Shown piece by piece: positions 17,184 through 26,380 of a stretch of DNA of 64,000 bases. Source of the stretch: Rhizobium oryzicola (GTDB taxonomy: Bacteria; Pseudomonadota; Alphaproteobacteria; Rhizobiales; Rhizobiaceae); NCBI RefSeq assembly GCF_030504645.1, contig NZ_JAUKWQ010000001.1, positions 930,001-994,000 of the forward strand, written 5' to 3'. The notes below the pieces were generated by a model. The model saw only the letters and a program-made list of their open reading frames with translations, was not told the origin of the DNA and did no database searches. Position 1 is the stretch's first letter. Every line of letters begins with the position of its first letter. The position numbers and the translations under genes were made by a program.

Positions 17184-17543
17184 TTAGTCCTGCGTCAGCA
17201 ATTCCGTGCAGTAGCTCGGCCCCTTGGCGCCTGGGCGATCGCCGACGACCTGGATCGAGGTGATGCGATATTCGGTATCGACCGTGATCTGTGCAGAGCA
17301 GCTGACATTGGCAGACCCGCCGGACTGTGTCTTGATGCGCTTGAAGCCGCCGCGCCAGTTATAGACGGTCTGCGAGCTCGAAGTCACGTCGCTGTAAGGC
17401 GGGCTGTAGCGGGCAAAGAAGGCGCCTGCGGACTTGCCTTTCCAGCGCATTTCAATGGGGCTGGTCGCGGGCGTAATAGCAGCCGTCGTACAAGCGGAAA
17501 GTACGCCAGCCATGGCAGCGAGCGCAAACAAGCGTTTGATCAT
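17184..17543 (-). CDS. Small predicted lipoprotein
   Basis: 119 residues. A lipobox, LSAC, closes a short signal peptide (MIKRLFALAAMAGVLSACT), so the protein should be acylated at Cys18 and membrane anchored. The mature part has Ser-Thr rich strands and two further Cys (NVSCSAQ and SYCTELL) that could form a disulfide. I do not recognise a named family. Monocistronic, with the AT-rich region upstream on the minus strand. Confidence 0.75.
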   Translation of the reverse strand: MIKRLFALAAMAGVLSACTTAAITPATSPIEMRWKGKSAGAFFARYSPPYSDVTSSSQTVYNWRGGFKRIKTQSGGSANVSCSAQITVDTEYRITSIQVVGDRPGAKGPSYCTELLTQD

Positions 17544-18091
17544 GTCCTGTCACCCTTTTCGGTCAACGCAGATTAGCACGCGCGAGAATCGCCGCGTGCC
17601 GTCTTGTGTGCCCCTATTAAGCTGCGGACACGGATTTGCCAGCCGTCAGGTGCTGAGAACCTTTCGTTCAACGATAAAAAATTGCGTATTTTGCTTTTTT
17701 GTCACGTTTCCACTTTGTGGATTTATGGTTGTATTGGTAATGAAAATATTTAATAATGGTTGCATATGAGGGATGAGAGCCAAGAATAACGGCCTGACAA
17801 GGGGAGTCTGTAAAATCGCTTCAAGTCGATACTGGAAAACATTGAGTGGATGACGGCCGCTCTTTGTTATGAATAAGTATTGATCAAATTTATTTCTCAT
17901 TGCTCTTTTATTATGGAATATATTCTTTGATAAAAATTGGAATGGATTTGTGTATTTTTTTTAATGTATGACTTTTCTAAAGTATATATTGCGCAGGCGC
18001 GTTTTACCGTGAATAATTTTATTCAGAAGAGTTTGTAAAGCGAATCATAACTCATTACGCACAATCCGCGATGTCGTCAGGAGTGGAATAT
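17544..18091. other. AT-rich intergenic region before the LacI gene
   Basis: 548 bases, clearly richer in A/T than the rest of the window, especially 17670-18060 with repeated T and A runs. It must hold promoters for the lipoprotein gene and the LacI gene. Several small frames exist (for example 17646-17900, minus), but none has a good ribosome site or recognisable sequence. The composition contrast could mark a strong or H-NS-like (Ros/MucR) regulated promoter, or an old insertion. I see no defined repeat or terminator. Confidence 0.5.
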
Positions 18092-19129
18092 ATGGGTGTG
18101 AAAAGAGGACGTAGCGAACGGACGACACTGGTGGACGTTGCAAGCCGCGCGGGTGTGAGCGCCATCACCGTGTCCCGCGTCCTGCGGGAGCCGGAAAAGG
18201 TTTCCAGCAGCCTCAGGCAGCGCATTCTCGAACTGATCGATGACATGGGGTACGTGCCGGATCAGGCAGCCCGCGCGCTGGCCAGCCGGCACAACAGCAC
18301 TTTTGGCGTTCTTGTACCCTCACTCACCAACCGGGCCTTCATCAGCTTCATGCAGGGCATAGAGGAGCGGGTGCGCGACACGCATTTCCGCATTCAGTAT
18401 GCCAATACCCATAACAGTCGCGATGAAGAGCAACGCCAGGTCAAGCTCCTGATGTCCCAAAACACGGCCGGAATCATTCTTGCGGGCCTAGAAGGGGTGG
18501 AGGCGGTCAATGAACTTGTTCGCCGTGCAAGCTGTCCGGTCGTGCAGGTGGTTGATGTCGGCCTGCAGACACCCGGCGTCGGCATCGCTGTCGATCATTC
18601 GGATGCCGCAGCGGCGGCTGTCAGGCATATGATTGCTTGCGGTTACAAGCGGATCGGCCTCGTGGGTGGTTCGCTCGATGAACGCGGAAGACGGCGAACC
18701 GACGGCTACTCCCGCAGCATGGTGCAGGCTGGCCTTTACGACCCCAACCTTATCCACCACGAAAACGCGACACCTACGACCCAGATGGGCTGTCGGCTGC
18801 TGCGCCGCCTAATGCGCATCTGTCCGGATGTCGATGCCGTCTTCTGTGAAAACGATGATCTTGCGCTTGGCGTTCTGTTCGAGTGTCAGCGCCTGGACAA
18901 AAAGGTGCCGGATGAATTCGGCATCTGCGGCTACAATGATCTTGATTTTGCCTCGGTGACCGAGCCACCATTGACGACCGTGCGCATACCGCTCTTCGAG
19001 ATGGGCTTCCGTGCCGCGGATGCTCTGGTGCGCGGCGTCGACGGGCGCCCCTCGGAACCCAATACGATCAATCTCGGCTATGAGCTGATTGAACGCCGCA
19101 CGCTGCGGCGTCCAATAGGACAGCAGTAA
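18092..19129 (+). CDS. LacI family transcriptional regulator (GntR-repressor-like)
   Basis: About 345 residues from the ATG at 18092, chosen because AGGAG at 18079-18083 is 8 bases upstream; an ATG at 18071 has no such site. The HTH reads TLVDVASRAGVSAITVSRVL with the hinge helix YVPDQAARALASRH. The effector domain is periplasmic-binding-like (FGVLVPSLTNRAF, IGLVGGS, CGYNDLDFASVTEPPLTTVRIP). The domain pattern is close to gluconate-type repressors. No sugar transport or catabolic gene is adjacent, so it is an orphan regulator here. Confidence 0.9.
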   Translation: MGVKRGRSERTTLVDVASRAGVSAITVSRVLREPEKVSSSLRQRILELIDDMGYVPDQAARALASRHNSTFGVLVPSLTNRAFISFMQGIEERVRDTHFRIQYANTHNSRDEEQRQVKLLMSQNTAGIILAGLEGVEAVNELVRRASCPVVQVVDVGLQTPGVGIAVDHSDAAAAAVRHMIACGYKRIGLVGGSLDERGRRRTDGYSRSMVQAGLYDPNLIHHENATPTTQMGCRLLRRLMRICPDVDAVFCENDDLALGVLFECQRLDKKVPDEFGICGYNDLDFASVTEPPLTTVRIPLFEMGFRAADALVRGVDGRPSEPNTINLGYELIERRTLRRPIGQQ

Positions 19130-19133
19130 GAGG

Positions 19134-20627
19134 TCAGGCTTCCAGATCTTTCATCAGGTCGGCTGCTCTTGCCGCACTGACGCGCCTTACGTCCGCCTCG
19201 TCGCGGCGTGCGGCGAAGATCTCTGTCGACATCAACTGATCGGCAAGATCGGCAGGCAACGACAGCACCACACGCTGACCGTCCCGGTGAGCAGCGTCGG
19301 CCTGCGAACGCTTAGCAGTGATCATGCCGCCAGCCACCGTATTCAGCGTATCCGGATCAATCAGGATGAATGCGCCGGTCGAGCGGTTCTGTTCATAGAT
19401 GTCGAAGATCGCCGTCTCATCAAAGGAGAGCAGCACCTTGCCGATGGCGTTCATGGCAAGTGTGTCTTCATGCGTCTTCCACTTGCCGCTGGAAAGCTCC
19501 AGCTGCGAAAGCGGTGCCACGCTCACACGCTGGCGGCGGCTGCCGCTCTTCAGCCAGTAGCGCTTGCCTGGCTCGATGCCGCCAGCCTGAAGTGCCACGA
19601 TCTGCGCGTCGAAATGATGGCCGGTGAGCGGCTGCGCGTCGATGGAAACAATCATGTCGCCGCGTGAGACATCCACCTGCCGGTCGAGCACGAGCGTGAT
19701 GGCATCGCCGGCTACGGCGGCATTGCGGACGAGATCGAAGGTGACGATCTGCTTCACATTGGCCACCATGCCCGAGGGCAGCACCACGACGGAATCGCCG
19801 GGGCGCACTGCACCGCCGGCCACGGTTCCCTGATAACCGCGGAAGCTTTCACCGGGGCGAGAGACACGCTGCACGGGAAGGCGGAAGCCTCCCGTCTGAG
19901 CGGAGCGCGTCGTTGCAAGCTCCAGGGTCTCGATCAGCGTCGGCCCCTCATACCAAGGCATGGCGGAATGACCGCTCAACACGACGTTCTCGCCCTTGAG
20001 GGCCGACATCGGGATCGCCGTGATCTGGCGCACGCCAAGCGTTGCCGCCAGCTCCTTGAAGTCATGGGCGATCTTTTCGAAGATCGCCTTGTCATAGCCG
20101 ACGAGATCGATCTTGTTCACCGCCAGCACGAACTGGCGGATGCCCATCAGCGCCGCGATCGTAGCATGCCGGCGGGTCTGTTCCAGAATGCCGGTGCGGG
20201 CATCGGTGAGCAGCACGGCGAGATCGGCAGTGGAAGCGCCGGTTGCCATGTTGCGGGTATATTGTTCATGGCCGGGGGTATCGGCGACGATGAAGGAGCG
20301 TCGATCGGTGGAGAAGTAGCGATAGGCCACATCGATGGTGATGCCCTGTTCGCGCTCCGCCTGCAGGCCATCCAGCAGCAGGGCGAAATCCGGCAGGCCG
20401 AGATCGTTCTGCGCACCGCTGTCGCGTTTCAGCGTGGCGGCCTGGTCTTCCTTCACTGCCTTGGTGTCCCAGAGCAGGCGGCCGATCAGCGTCGACTTTC
20501 CGTCATCGACGGAACCGCAGGTGATGAGACGAAGCGGGCGCGTATCACGCGCGGCGCGCTGCGGTTCTGCAAACGGAAGGATGGTGGCGGAAGCGCCGCT
20601 ACCGCTGTGATCGTTGTAAGAGGTCAT
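19134..20627 (-). CDS. cysN: Sulfate adenylyltransferase subunit 1 (GTPase)
   Basis: 497 residues. Couples GTP hydrolysis to APS synthesis by CysD. EF-Tu-like G domain: GSVDDGKST P-loop (38-46), DTPGHEQY and NKIDLV, followed by two beta-barrel domains (VQRVSRPGESFRGYQG, AGDAITLVLD). There is no C-terminal APS kinase (CysC) fusion, which rhizobial NodQ proteins have. Its ATG overlaps the cysD stop as TGATG, with AAGGA as ribosome site. The C-terminal region is typical of CysN (ADVRRVSAARAADL). Third gene of cysH-cysD-cysN. Confidence 0.96.
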   Translation of the reverse strand: MTSYNDHSGSGASATILPFAEPQRAARDTRPLRLITCGSVDDGKSTLIGRLLWDTKAVKEDQAATLKRDSGAQNDLGLPDFALLLDGLQAEREQGITIDVAYRYFSTDRRSFIVADTPGHEQYTRNMATGASTADLAVLLTDARTGILEQTRRHATIAALMGIRQFVLAVNKIDLVGYDKAIFEKIAHDFKELAATLGVRQITAIPMSALKGENVVLSGHSAMPWYEGPTLIETLELATTRSAQTGGFRLPVQRVSRPGESFRGYQGTVAGGAVRPGDSVVVLPSGMVANVKQIVTFDLVRNAAVAGDAITLVLDRQVDVSRGDMIVSIDAQPLTGHHFDAQIVALQAGGIEPGKRYWLKSGSRRQRVSVAPLSQLELSSGKWKTHEDTLAMNAIGKVLLSFDETAIFDIYEQNRSTGAFILIDPDTLNTVAGGMITAKRSQADAAHRDGQRVVLSLPADLADQLMSTEIFAARRDEADVRRVSAARAADLMKDLEA

Positions 20628-21580
20628 CAGAAATATCCTTCGCGCTTCTTCTTTTCCATTGAGCCGGCCTGATCGCGATCGATCGCGCGGCCCTGGCGTT
20701 CGGAAACCGTCGCGATTTCCAGTTCGGCAATCACCTCGTCGAGGGTCGATGCGGTGGAGCGGATACCACCGGTCAGCGGCCAGCAACCGAGCGTGCGGAA
20801 GCGCAACATGCCTTCCTGCACCTGTTCGCCGGGAAGAGCTTCGAAGCGGGGATCCTCCGCCCACATCAGCATGCCATCGCGTTCCACGAACTTGCGCGGC
20901 TTGGCAAAGTAGAGTGGCGGAAGCGGAATGTTTTCCGCCTGGATGTAGCGCCAGATATCGACTTCCGTCCAGTTGGAGAGCGGGAAGGCCCGCACGCTTT
21001 CGCCGCGGCGAACCATGCCGTTATAGATGTTCCACAGTTCCGGGCGCTGGTTGCGCGGATCCCATTTATGGTCCGGCGTGCGGAAGGAATAGATGCGTTC
21101 CTTGGCGCGGGATGCTTCCTCGTCACGACGGGCGCCACCGAAGGCGGCGTCATACTGGCCGAGATCCAGAGCCTGGCGCAGAGCCTCGGTTTTCATGACG
21201 TCGGTATGGTACGAAGAGCCGTGGGTGAAGGGCGAAATCCCCTCCGATGCGCCGCGCGGGTTGGTATGGACGACGAGATTGAGACCGAACGCCTCGGCCA
21301 TCTCATCGCGAAACGCGATCATTTCCGGAAACTTCCAGCCGGTGTCGATATGCAGGAGCGGGAAGGGGATTTTTCCCGGATAGAAGGCCTTGCGGGCGAG
21401 ATGCAGCAGGACGGAGGAGTCCTTGCCGATCGAATAGAGCATGACCGGGCGCTCGAACTCCGCCGCCACTTCGCGGAAGATGTGGATCGCTTCGTTTTCC
21501 AACGCCTTCAGATGCGGATCGAGCGGTGGCTTGGCTGCCTTGTCCTTGGACTGGGGATCGAATTCGGTATGGGATTGCAT
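20627..21580 (-). CDS. cysD: Sulfate adenylyltransferase subunit 2
   Basis: 317 residues. Catalytic subunit that adenylates sulfate to APS together with CysN. The PP-loop-type motif is [38 protein letters not shown] and [14 protein letters not shown] are hallmark CysD segments. The start at 21580 (MQSHTEFD) is selected over a long open upstream frame that runs through a RIME-like repeat and lacks CysD similarity. It is followed by cysN with a 1-base overlap and preceded by cysH across a repeat-filled 169-base spacer. Confidence 0.96.
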   Translation of the reverse strand: MQSHTEFDPQSKDKAAKPPLDPHLKALENEAIHIFREVAAEFERPVMLYSIGKDSSVLLHLARKAFYPGKIPFPLLHIDTGWKFPEMIAFRDEMAEAFGLNLVVHTNPRGASEGISPFTHGSSYHTDVMKTEALRQALDLGQYDAAFGGARRDEEASRAKERIYSFRTPDHKWDPRNQRPELWNIYNGMVRRGESVRAFPLSNWTEVDIWRYIQAENIPLPPLYFAKPRKFVERDGMLMWAEDPRFEALPGEQVQEGMLRFRTLGCWPLTGGIRSTASTLDEVIAELEIATVSERQGRAIDRDQAGSMEKKKREGYF

Positions 21581-21629
21581 CGGCTTGTCTGTCCTTGTGG
21601 CCGCATCCGGCGGCATGTCTGTTCCTGCG

Positions 21630-21739
21630 CCCTTCATCCGGCTGCCGCCACCTTCTCCCCGCCAGCGGGGAGAAGGGACCTGCCTCGCCGTCCTCGTCCC
21701 CTCTCCCCGTTCAACGGGGAGAGGGTTAGGGTGAGGGGC
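21630..21739. repeat. RIME-like palindromic intergenic element (copy A)
   Basis: About 110 bases between cysH and cysD. It begins near CCTTCATCCGGCTGCC and ends TAGGGTGAGGGGC. It holds two hairpins: CCTTCTCCCCG/CGGGGAGAAGG and CCTCTCCCCGTT/AACGGGGAGAGG. Length and two-palindrome design fit the Rhizobium intergenic mosaic element RIME1. Related copies lie at 38520-38653, 40176-40289 and 59953-60121. Confidence 0.85.
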
Positions 21740-21749
21740 AAATTCGGTC

Positions 21750-22496
21750 TCAATTGGCTGCGGGGATTGTCGAAGACGCGGCGGGTTCCGGTACATGCAG
21801 GCCGCACTCGCGTTTCTCGTCGTTTTCCCACCACCATCGGCCGGCGCGTTCGGGTTCGCCGGGCTTGATGGCCCTGGTACACGGCTCGCAGCCGATCGAC
21901 GGATAACCACGCGCATGCAGCGGGTTAACCGGAATGCCGTCGCGGGCAACTTCGGCCCGGATGGCTTCGATATCCCAATCCGCCAGAGGGTTGATCTTGA
22001 TGAGGTTGCGTTCAGCGTCGAATTCCGCGAACGGCGTCGTCGCGCGGTTGCCGGACTGGCCGCGGCGAAGGCCGGTGATCCACACCTCGGCACCAGCCAA
22101 AGCGCGCGCCAGCGGCTTCAGCTTGCGCACATGACAGCAGGCATGGCGGGCTTCAACACTGTCGTAGAAGCCGTTCAGGCCGTAGCGCCGGGCATAGTTG
22201 TCGATGTCGTCCTGTTCCGGATGGAACCGCTGAATGGTGATGCCGAAACGTTCTTCCGTCTCGTCGATCAACGCTGCAGTCTCGGGAAACAGCCGTCCCG
22301 TCTCCAGCGTCGAAACATCGATCGGCAGCCGATGGTTGGCGATGGCCGCCGTGATCAGTTGGTCCTCGATGCCGAGGCTGGTTGTGAAGACGGCACGACC
22401 AATCTGCGCCGCAAGCGCAAGGCGGCCTGCCAGATCCAGCGATGCCAGTTCGGCATCAAGCGAGGATACGTCCTTCGGGGGCTGCTGGGTGGTCAT
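21750..22496 (-). CDS. cysH: APS/PAPS reductase
   Basis: 248 residues. Reduces activated sulfate to sulfite. The PP-loop region is [11 protein letters not shown] and the substrate pocket [12 protein letters not shown]. The Cys pairs CCHVRK and GCEPC, plus ECGLH with the catalytic Cys, are the signature of iron-sulfur-containing reductases that use APS directly. Ribosome site and start at 22496 agree with family length. It leads the cysH-cysD-cysN run and diverges from the Rrf2 regulator gene. Confidence 0.94.
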   Translation of the reverse strand: MTTQQPPKDVSSLDAELASLDLAGRLALAAQIGRAVFTTSLGIEDQLITAAIANHRLPIDVSTLETGRLFPETAALIDETEERFGITIQRFHPEQDDIDNYARRYGLNGFYDSVEARHACCHVRKLKPLARALAGAEVWITGLRRGQSGNRATTPFAEFDAERNLIKINPLADWDIEAIRAEVARDGIPVNPLHARGYPSIGCEPCTRAIKPGEPERAGRWWWENDEKRECGLHVPEPAASSTIPAAN

Positions 22497-22853
22497 GATA
22501 CTCTCTCGTTTCGTTACTCCGTTATCGCAGAGGCGCTATGAGTGCGCGAGAAACAGGGGTTTGAAGCTTGAGAGGTTGAGAGCAAATATCTCTCCAAATT
22601 CGCCCGCTTTCAGAAAACTTCCCCGTATTAAGCACGCGCGCGAATTTTGGCTTGTTCTGCCGGGCGATCCATTTGTGTTCCTGCGGGTTTTGCGGTAGTT
22701 GCGGACATGTGCTGGCAAAGCATCTCCTCCAGAGCGGAGGACTTGTCCTGGCCTGCGCTCAAATCCTTCCTGAAGCCTCGATCGCGTCGCTTGATGCCGT
22801 CGTTTCCGGCCACCGGAAGGCGATCCCGTTCGTGCACGCTTGATGGTAGCCTG
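22497..22853. other. Divergent control region of the cys genes
   Basis: 357 bases between cysH and the Rrf2 regulator, so it should hold both promoters. The rrf2 frame stays open upstream to 22647, but residues before MISQRAKYAL do not resemble the family. I see no clean palindrome or conserved box that I could assign to CysB, the Rrf2 protein or a riboswitch. Confidence 0.45.
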
Positions 22854-23303
22854 ATGATCTCGCAGAGAGCGAAATACGCATTGAGAGCGCTGACCGCGCT
22901 GGCGCAGTCCGACCCGGACCGCCCGATGTTGATTTCCGAAATCGCGACGCAGCAGGCTATCCCGAAGAAATTCCTCGAACAGATCCTTCTTGACCTCAAG
23001 CGCAACGGCTTTGTGGAAAGCCGGCGCGGCAAGCAGGGCGGCTATCTGCTGCTGAAGCCCGCTGATGAAATCACCTTCGGCGAGGTTCTGCGCCTGATCG
23101 ACGGGCCGATCGCACCCCTGCCTTGCCTCTCCATCACCGCCTATCGTCGCTGCGAGGATTGCGACGGCGAGCACCTGTGCGAGATCCGCCACGTCTTTGC
23201 CCGCGTGGCCGAAGCCACCCGCGACGTGCTGTTCAAAACCAGCATCGCCGATGCTGTCGGTGGGGTTGAGGATGCCAAGGCTACCGAGCTGATGAGCGCC
23301 TAA
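22854..23303 (+). CDS. Rrf2 family regulator, probably of sulfur genes
   Basis: 149 residues. Begins with the canonical MISQRAKYALRALTALA and continues through the winged HTH (ISEIATQQAIPKKFLEQILLDLKRNGFV, RGKQGGY). Four Cys lie in the segment PCLSITAYRRCEDCDGEHLC, which could hold an iron-sulfur cluster or act as a redox/thiol sensor. Divergent from cysH and immediately upstream of the sulfate transporter genes, it probably controls both, like CymR-type Rrf2 regulators of cysteine metabolism. Spacing of the Cys differs from IscR, so cluster binding is unproven. Confidence 0.9.
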   Translation: MISQRAKYALRALTALAQSDPDRPMLISEIATQQAIPKKFLEQILLDLKRNGFVESRRGKQGGYLLLKPADEITFGEVLRLIDGPIAPLPCLSITAYRRCEDCDGEHLCEIRHVFARVAEATRDVLFKTSIADAVGGVEDAKATELMSA

Positions 23304-23403
23304 CTCGTCGTTTTGCGAAAAAATCTTCTGCGGCAAAGGGCAAATCAGGCCGACTGGCCGGATAGACTTTGCACTCCCGCTTGCTTTCGCGAATATATCT
23401 TCC

Positions 23404-23419
23404 GTGATCGGTAGATCAC
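23404..23419. promoter_or_regulatory. Palindrome GTGATC-GGTA-GATCAC upstream of sbp
   Basis: A perfect 6-bp inverted repeat with a 4-base spacer, 118 bases before the sbp start in the rrf2-sbp spacer. It could be an operator for the sulfate transporter genes. No second copy was found near cysH, so assignment to the Rrf2 protein is a guess. Confidence 0.3.
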
Positions 23420-23537
23420 CCACGGCATTCTTTGCCCTGTTCAATGGCGGGGGGAAACAGTTTTGCCTTCTTTCTGCCACGCATTGACCAACTCGACCCG
23501 TCCAGTAGACATTACGGGCATTCGACTGGAGGTTCTC

Positions 23538-24560
23538 ATGCGCAATTTCATCCAAGGACTGGGCGTCTTGGCCCTTGGCGTTTCGCTGATCGCAGGTGCT
23601 GCGGCGCCGGCATTTGCCGACACCAAGCTTCTCAACGTTTCCTATGACCCGACCCGCGAGTTCTACAAGGAGTTCAACGCTGCCTTTGCCAAGGACTGGA
23701 AGGCGAAGACGGGCGAGACGGTCACCATCCAGCAGTCGCATGGCGGTTCCGGCGCGCAGGCCCGCTCCGTCATTGATGGCCTCGATGCCGATGTCGTAAC
23801 CTTGGGCGTGGAAAGCGATATCGACGCCATCGCCTCGAAGACGAAGAAGATCCCGGCTGACTGGCGCAAGCGTCTGCCGAATGCTTCCGCGCCCTATACA
23901 TCCACAGTCGTTTTCCTCGTGCGCAAGGGCAATCCGAAGGGCATCAAGGACTGGGGTGATCTGGTGAAGGATGGCGTTCAGATCATCACGCCGAACCCGA
24001 AGACCTCGTCCGGTGGCCGCTGGAACTACATTGCTGCGTGGCTGTGGGCTGCGAAGCAGTATAATAATGACGATGCGAAGATTAAGGCCTATATCGCCGA
24101 CATCTACAAGCACTCGCCGGTGCTCGATACCGGTGCGCGCGGCTCGACGGTGACCTTCGCACAGCGCCAGTTGGGTGACGTACTGCTCGCCTGGGAAAAC
24201 GAAGCCTATCTCGCCAAGCAGGAATTCGGCGATGGCGATTTCGAGATCGTCGTGCCGAAGCTTTCGATCCTCGCAGAGCCGCCGGTGTCGCTGGTGGACG
24301 GCAATGCCGATGCCAAGGGCACCCGCAAAGTGGCGGAAGCCTATCTGAACTACCTCTATTCCGCCGAAGGCCAGACGCTGGCCGCCAAGTGGTTCTATCG
24401 CCCCTCCAAGCCGGAGCTGGTAAAGGCTGGCACGACGACCCTTCCCAAGGTTGATCTCGTCTCCATCGATGATCCGCTGTTTGGTGGCTGGAAGACGGCA
24501 CAGGCCAAGCATTTCGATGATGGCGGCATCTTCGACCAGCTCTACAAGCCGGGCAAATAA
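23538..24560 (+). CDS. sbp: Sulfate ABC transporter, substrate-binding protein
   Basis: 340 residues. Periplasmic protein that delivers sulfate (or thiosulfate) to CysTWA. Signal peptide MRNFIQGLGVLALGVSLIAG cut after AFA. Family motifs are LLNVSYDPTREFYKEFN, the oxyanion-binding QQSHGGSGAQARSVIDGL and NPKTSSGGRWNY. GGAGG at about 8 bases before ATG 23538 fixes the start; an open frame to 23463 is ignored. First gene of the sbp-cysT-cysW-cysA operon. Confidence 0.95.
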   Translation: MRNFIQGLGVLALGVSLIAGAAAPAFADTKLLNVSYDPTREFYKEFNAAFAKDWKAKTGETVTIQQSHGGSGAQARSVIDGLDADVVTLGVESDIDAIASKTKKIPADWRKRLPNASAPYTSTVVFLVRKGNPKGIKDWGDLVKDGVQIITPNPKTSSGGRWNYIAAWLWAAKQYNNDDAKIKAYIADIYKHSPVLDTGARGSTVTFAQRQLGDVLLAWENEAYLAKQEFGDGDFEIVVPKLSILAEPPVSLVDGNADAKGTRKVAEAYLNYLYSAEGQTLAAKWFYRPSKPELVKAGTTTLPKVDLVSIDDPLFGGWKTAQAKHFDDGGIFDQLYKPGK

Positions 24561-24589
24561 TCTCTCCAACAGCCTCCCAAGGCACTCTG

Positions 24590-24620
24590 GACAAGCCCCG
24601 GTGACAAGCCGGGGCTTGTC
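24590..24620 (+). terminator. Strong 12-bp stem-loop between sbp and cysT
   Basis: GACAAGCCCCGG (24590-24601) and CCGGGGCTTGTC (24609-24620) enclose a 7-base loop. No T-run follows, so it is more likely a partial terminator or a 3'-stabilising hairpin that raises sbp mRNA over the permease genes, a common arrangement in binding-protein operons. Confidence 0.75.
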
Positions 24621-24639
24621 GCATGAGTAAAGACTGGCG

Positions 24640-25512
24640 ATGATGGGGATAACCGGTTCTATGACGACAGGTAGTTTGATGAAAAACTGGCGCCAGCCGA
24701 GCGTCCTTCCAGGCTTCGGCCTGACCCTGGGATACACACTATTATATCTGACGCTGATCATCCTGGTGCCGCTCGCCGCGCTGGTCTGGCGTTCCACCGG
24801 TATCGGCTGGGGACCGTTCTGGGCGCTGGCCTTCGACCAGCGCACGCTTCTGGCGCTCAGGGTCAGCTTTGGCGCAGCACTGATTGCTGCGGCCATCAAC
24901 GTCATCTTTGGTGTCGTCGTCGCCTGGGTGCTGGTGCGCTACCAGTTTCCGGGACGCCGGCTCCTGGATGCCATCATCGATCTGCCTTTCGCGCTTCCGA
25001 CTGCCGTTGCCGGTATTTCGCTGGCGGCGCTTTATGCACCGAAGGGCTGGGTGGGGCAGATCTTTGCGCCGCTCGGCATCAAGATCGCCTTCACGCCGCT
25101 TGGCATCGTCATCGCGCTGATCTTCGTTGGCCTGCCTTTCGTGGTGCGCACGGTGCAGCCGGTCATGGCGGAACTGGATCGCGAACTGGAGGAGGCAGCC
25201 GCCACGCTGGGTGCCAACCGCCTGCAGACGCTGTCCATGGTCGTACTGCCGACGCTGGTGCCGGCGATCCTGACCGGCTTCGCACTCGCCTTCGCGCGTG
25301 CCGTCGGGGAATATGGTTCGGTGATCTTCATTGCGGGCAATGTGCCCTACGTGTCGGAAATCGCACCGCTCCTGATCGTGATCCGTCTGGAAGAATTCAA
25401 TTATGCAGGCGCCACCTCGATCGCCTGCATCATGCTGATCATTTCGTTCGTGATGCTGCTGGTGATCAACATGCTGCAGATGTGGAGCCGCAGGAGGTAT
25501 TCAAATGTCTGA
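24640..25512 (+). CDS. cysT: Sulfate ABC transporter permease CysT (CysU)
   Basis: Up to 290 residues with six predicted membrane helices and the EAA loop ELEEAAATLGANRLQTL...PALV-type sequence that docks to CysA. Inner membrane half of the sulfate channel. Three candidate starts exist: 24640, 24661 (MTTGS) and 24679 (MKNWRQPS); none has a convincing ribosome site, so the first 13 residues are uncertain. Overlaps cysW by 8 bases. Confidence 0.94.
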   Translation: MMGITGSMTTGSLMKNWRQPSVLPGFGLTLGYTLLYLTLIILVPLAALVWRSTGIGWGPFWALAFDQRTLLALRVSFGAALIAAAINVIFGVVVAWVLVRYQFPGRRLLDAIIDLPFALPTAVAGISLAALYAPKGWVGQIFAPLGIKIAFTPLGIVIALIFVGLPFVVRTVQPVMAELDRELEEAAATLGANRLQTLSMVVLPTLVPAILTGFALAFARAVGEYGSVIFIAGNVPYVSEIAPLLIVIRLEEFNYAGATSIACIMLIISFVMLLVINMLQMWSRRRYSNV

Positions 25513-26365
25513 GACCGCCTCCCGCTATCGCGATCCGGCCGGCGAAACCGCCTTCTGGCGGGTAATCCTGACTCTGATTGCGGTTGCCTTTCTGGGCATC
25601 GTCGTCGTGCTGCCGCTGGTGACCGTGTTTTACGAGGCCTTCCGCAAGGGGTCGGATGCTTTCTTCGAAGCGTTTCAGGAGCCCGACGCCATCGCGGCCA
25701 TCCGCCTGACTCTGACGGTGGCAGCCATTGCCGTGCCGCTGAACCTTGTCTTCGGCGTGGCCGCGGCCTGGGCCGTTGCCAAGTTCGAATTCCGCGGCAA
25801 GACCTTCCTGGTCACGCTGATCGACCTGCCTTTCTCGATTTCACCTGTTATCTCCGGTCTGGTCTATGTGCTGCTGTTTGGCGCGCAGAGCTATCTTGGC
25901 CCGATCCTGAAATCGCAGGGCATCCAGATCATCTTCGCGCTGCCGGGCATGGTGTTGGCGACCATCTTCGTGACCTTCCCCTTCATTGCCCGCGAATTGA
26001 TCCCCCTGATGGAAGAGCAGGGCACGGGCGATGAAGAGGCAGCCCTTTCGCTGGGTGCCAGCGGCTGGCAGACCTTTTGGTACGTGACGCTGCCGAATGT
26101 GAAATGGGGCCTGCTCTACGGCGTGCTGCTCTGTAACGCGCGCGCCATGGGCGAGTTCGGTGCCGTCTCCGTCGTGTCGGGCCATGTGCGCGGCCTCACC
26201 GAGACCATGCCGCTGCATATCGAGATTCTTTATAACGAGTACAACTTCGCCGCCGCCTTTGCGGTCGCGACCCTGCTTGCACTGCTCGCCCTCGTGACGC
26301 TTGCGCTGAAGACCATTCTGGAACTGCGCTATGGCGATGAGATCGCGGCCGGACGGAAACACTGA
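25505..26365 (+). CDS. cysW: Sulfate ABC transporter permease CysW
   Basis: 286 residues, six predicted membrane helices, with the CysW-typical PFSISPVISGLVYVLLFG and the EAA loop GDEEAALSLGASGWQTFW. Pairs with CysT. Preceded by AGGAGG-type sequence at the end of cysT (GCAGGAGGTATTCAA), so translation is likely coupled. Followed by cysA after 15 bases. Confidence 0.95.
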   Translation: MSETASRYRDPAGETAFWRVILTLIAVAFLGIVVVLPLVTVFYEAFRKGSDAFFEAFQEPDAIAAIRLTLTVAAIAVPLNLVFGVAAAWAVAKFEFRGKTFLVTLIDLPFSISPVISGLVYVLLFGAQSYLGPILKSQGIQIIFALPGMVLATIFVTFPFIARELIPLMEEQGTGDEEAALSLGASGWQTFWYVTLPNVKWGLLYGVLLCNARAMGEFGAVSVVSGHVRGLTETMPLHIEILYNEYNFAAAFAVATLLALLALVTLALKTILELRYGDEIAAGRKH

Positions 26366-26380
26366 GGAATTGCTGAGACT

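Noticed and set aside
17646-17900. An 84-codon minus-strand ORF in the AT-rich spacer
   Set aside because: Low-complexity AT-rich frame without a start signal.
19134-20627. CysN as the bifunctional NodQ/CysNC
   Set aside because: The protein ends at about 497 residues with no APS kinase domain.
22536-24905. A 789-codon minus-strand ORF over rrf2 and sbp
   Set aside because: Antisense to well-defined genes, with no recognisable domain.
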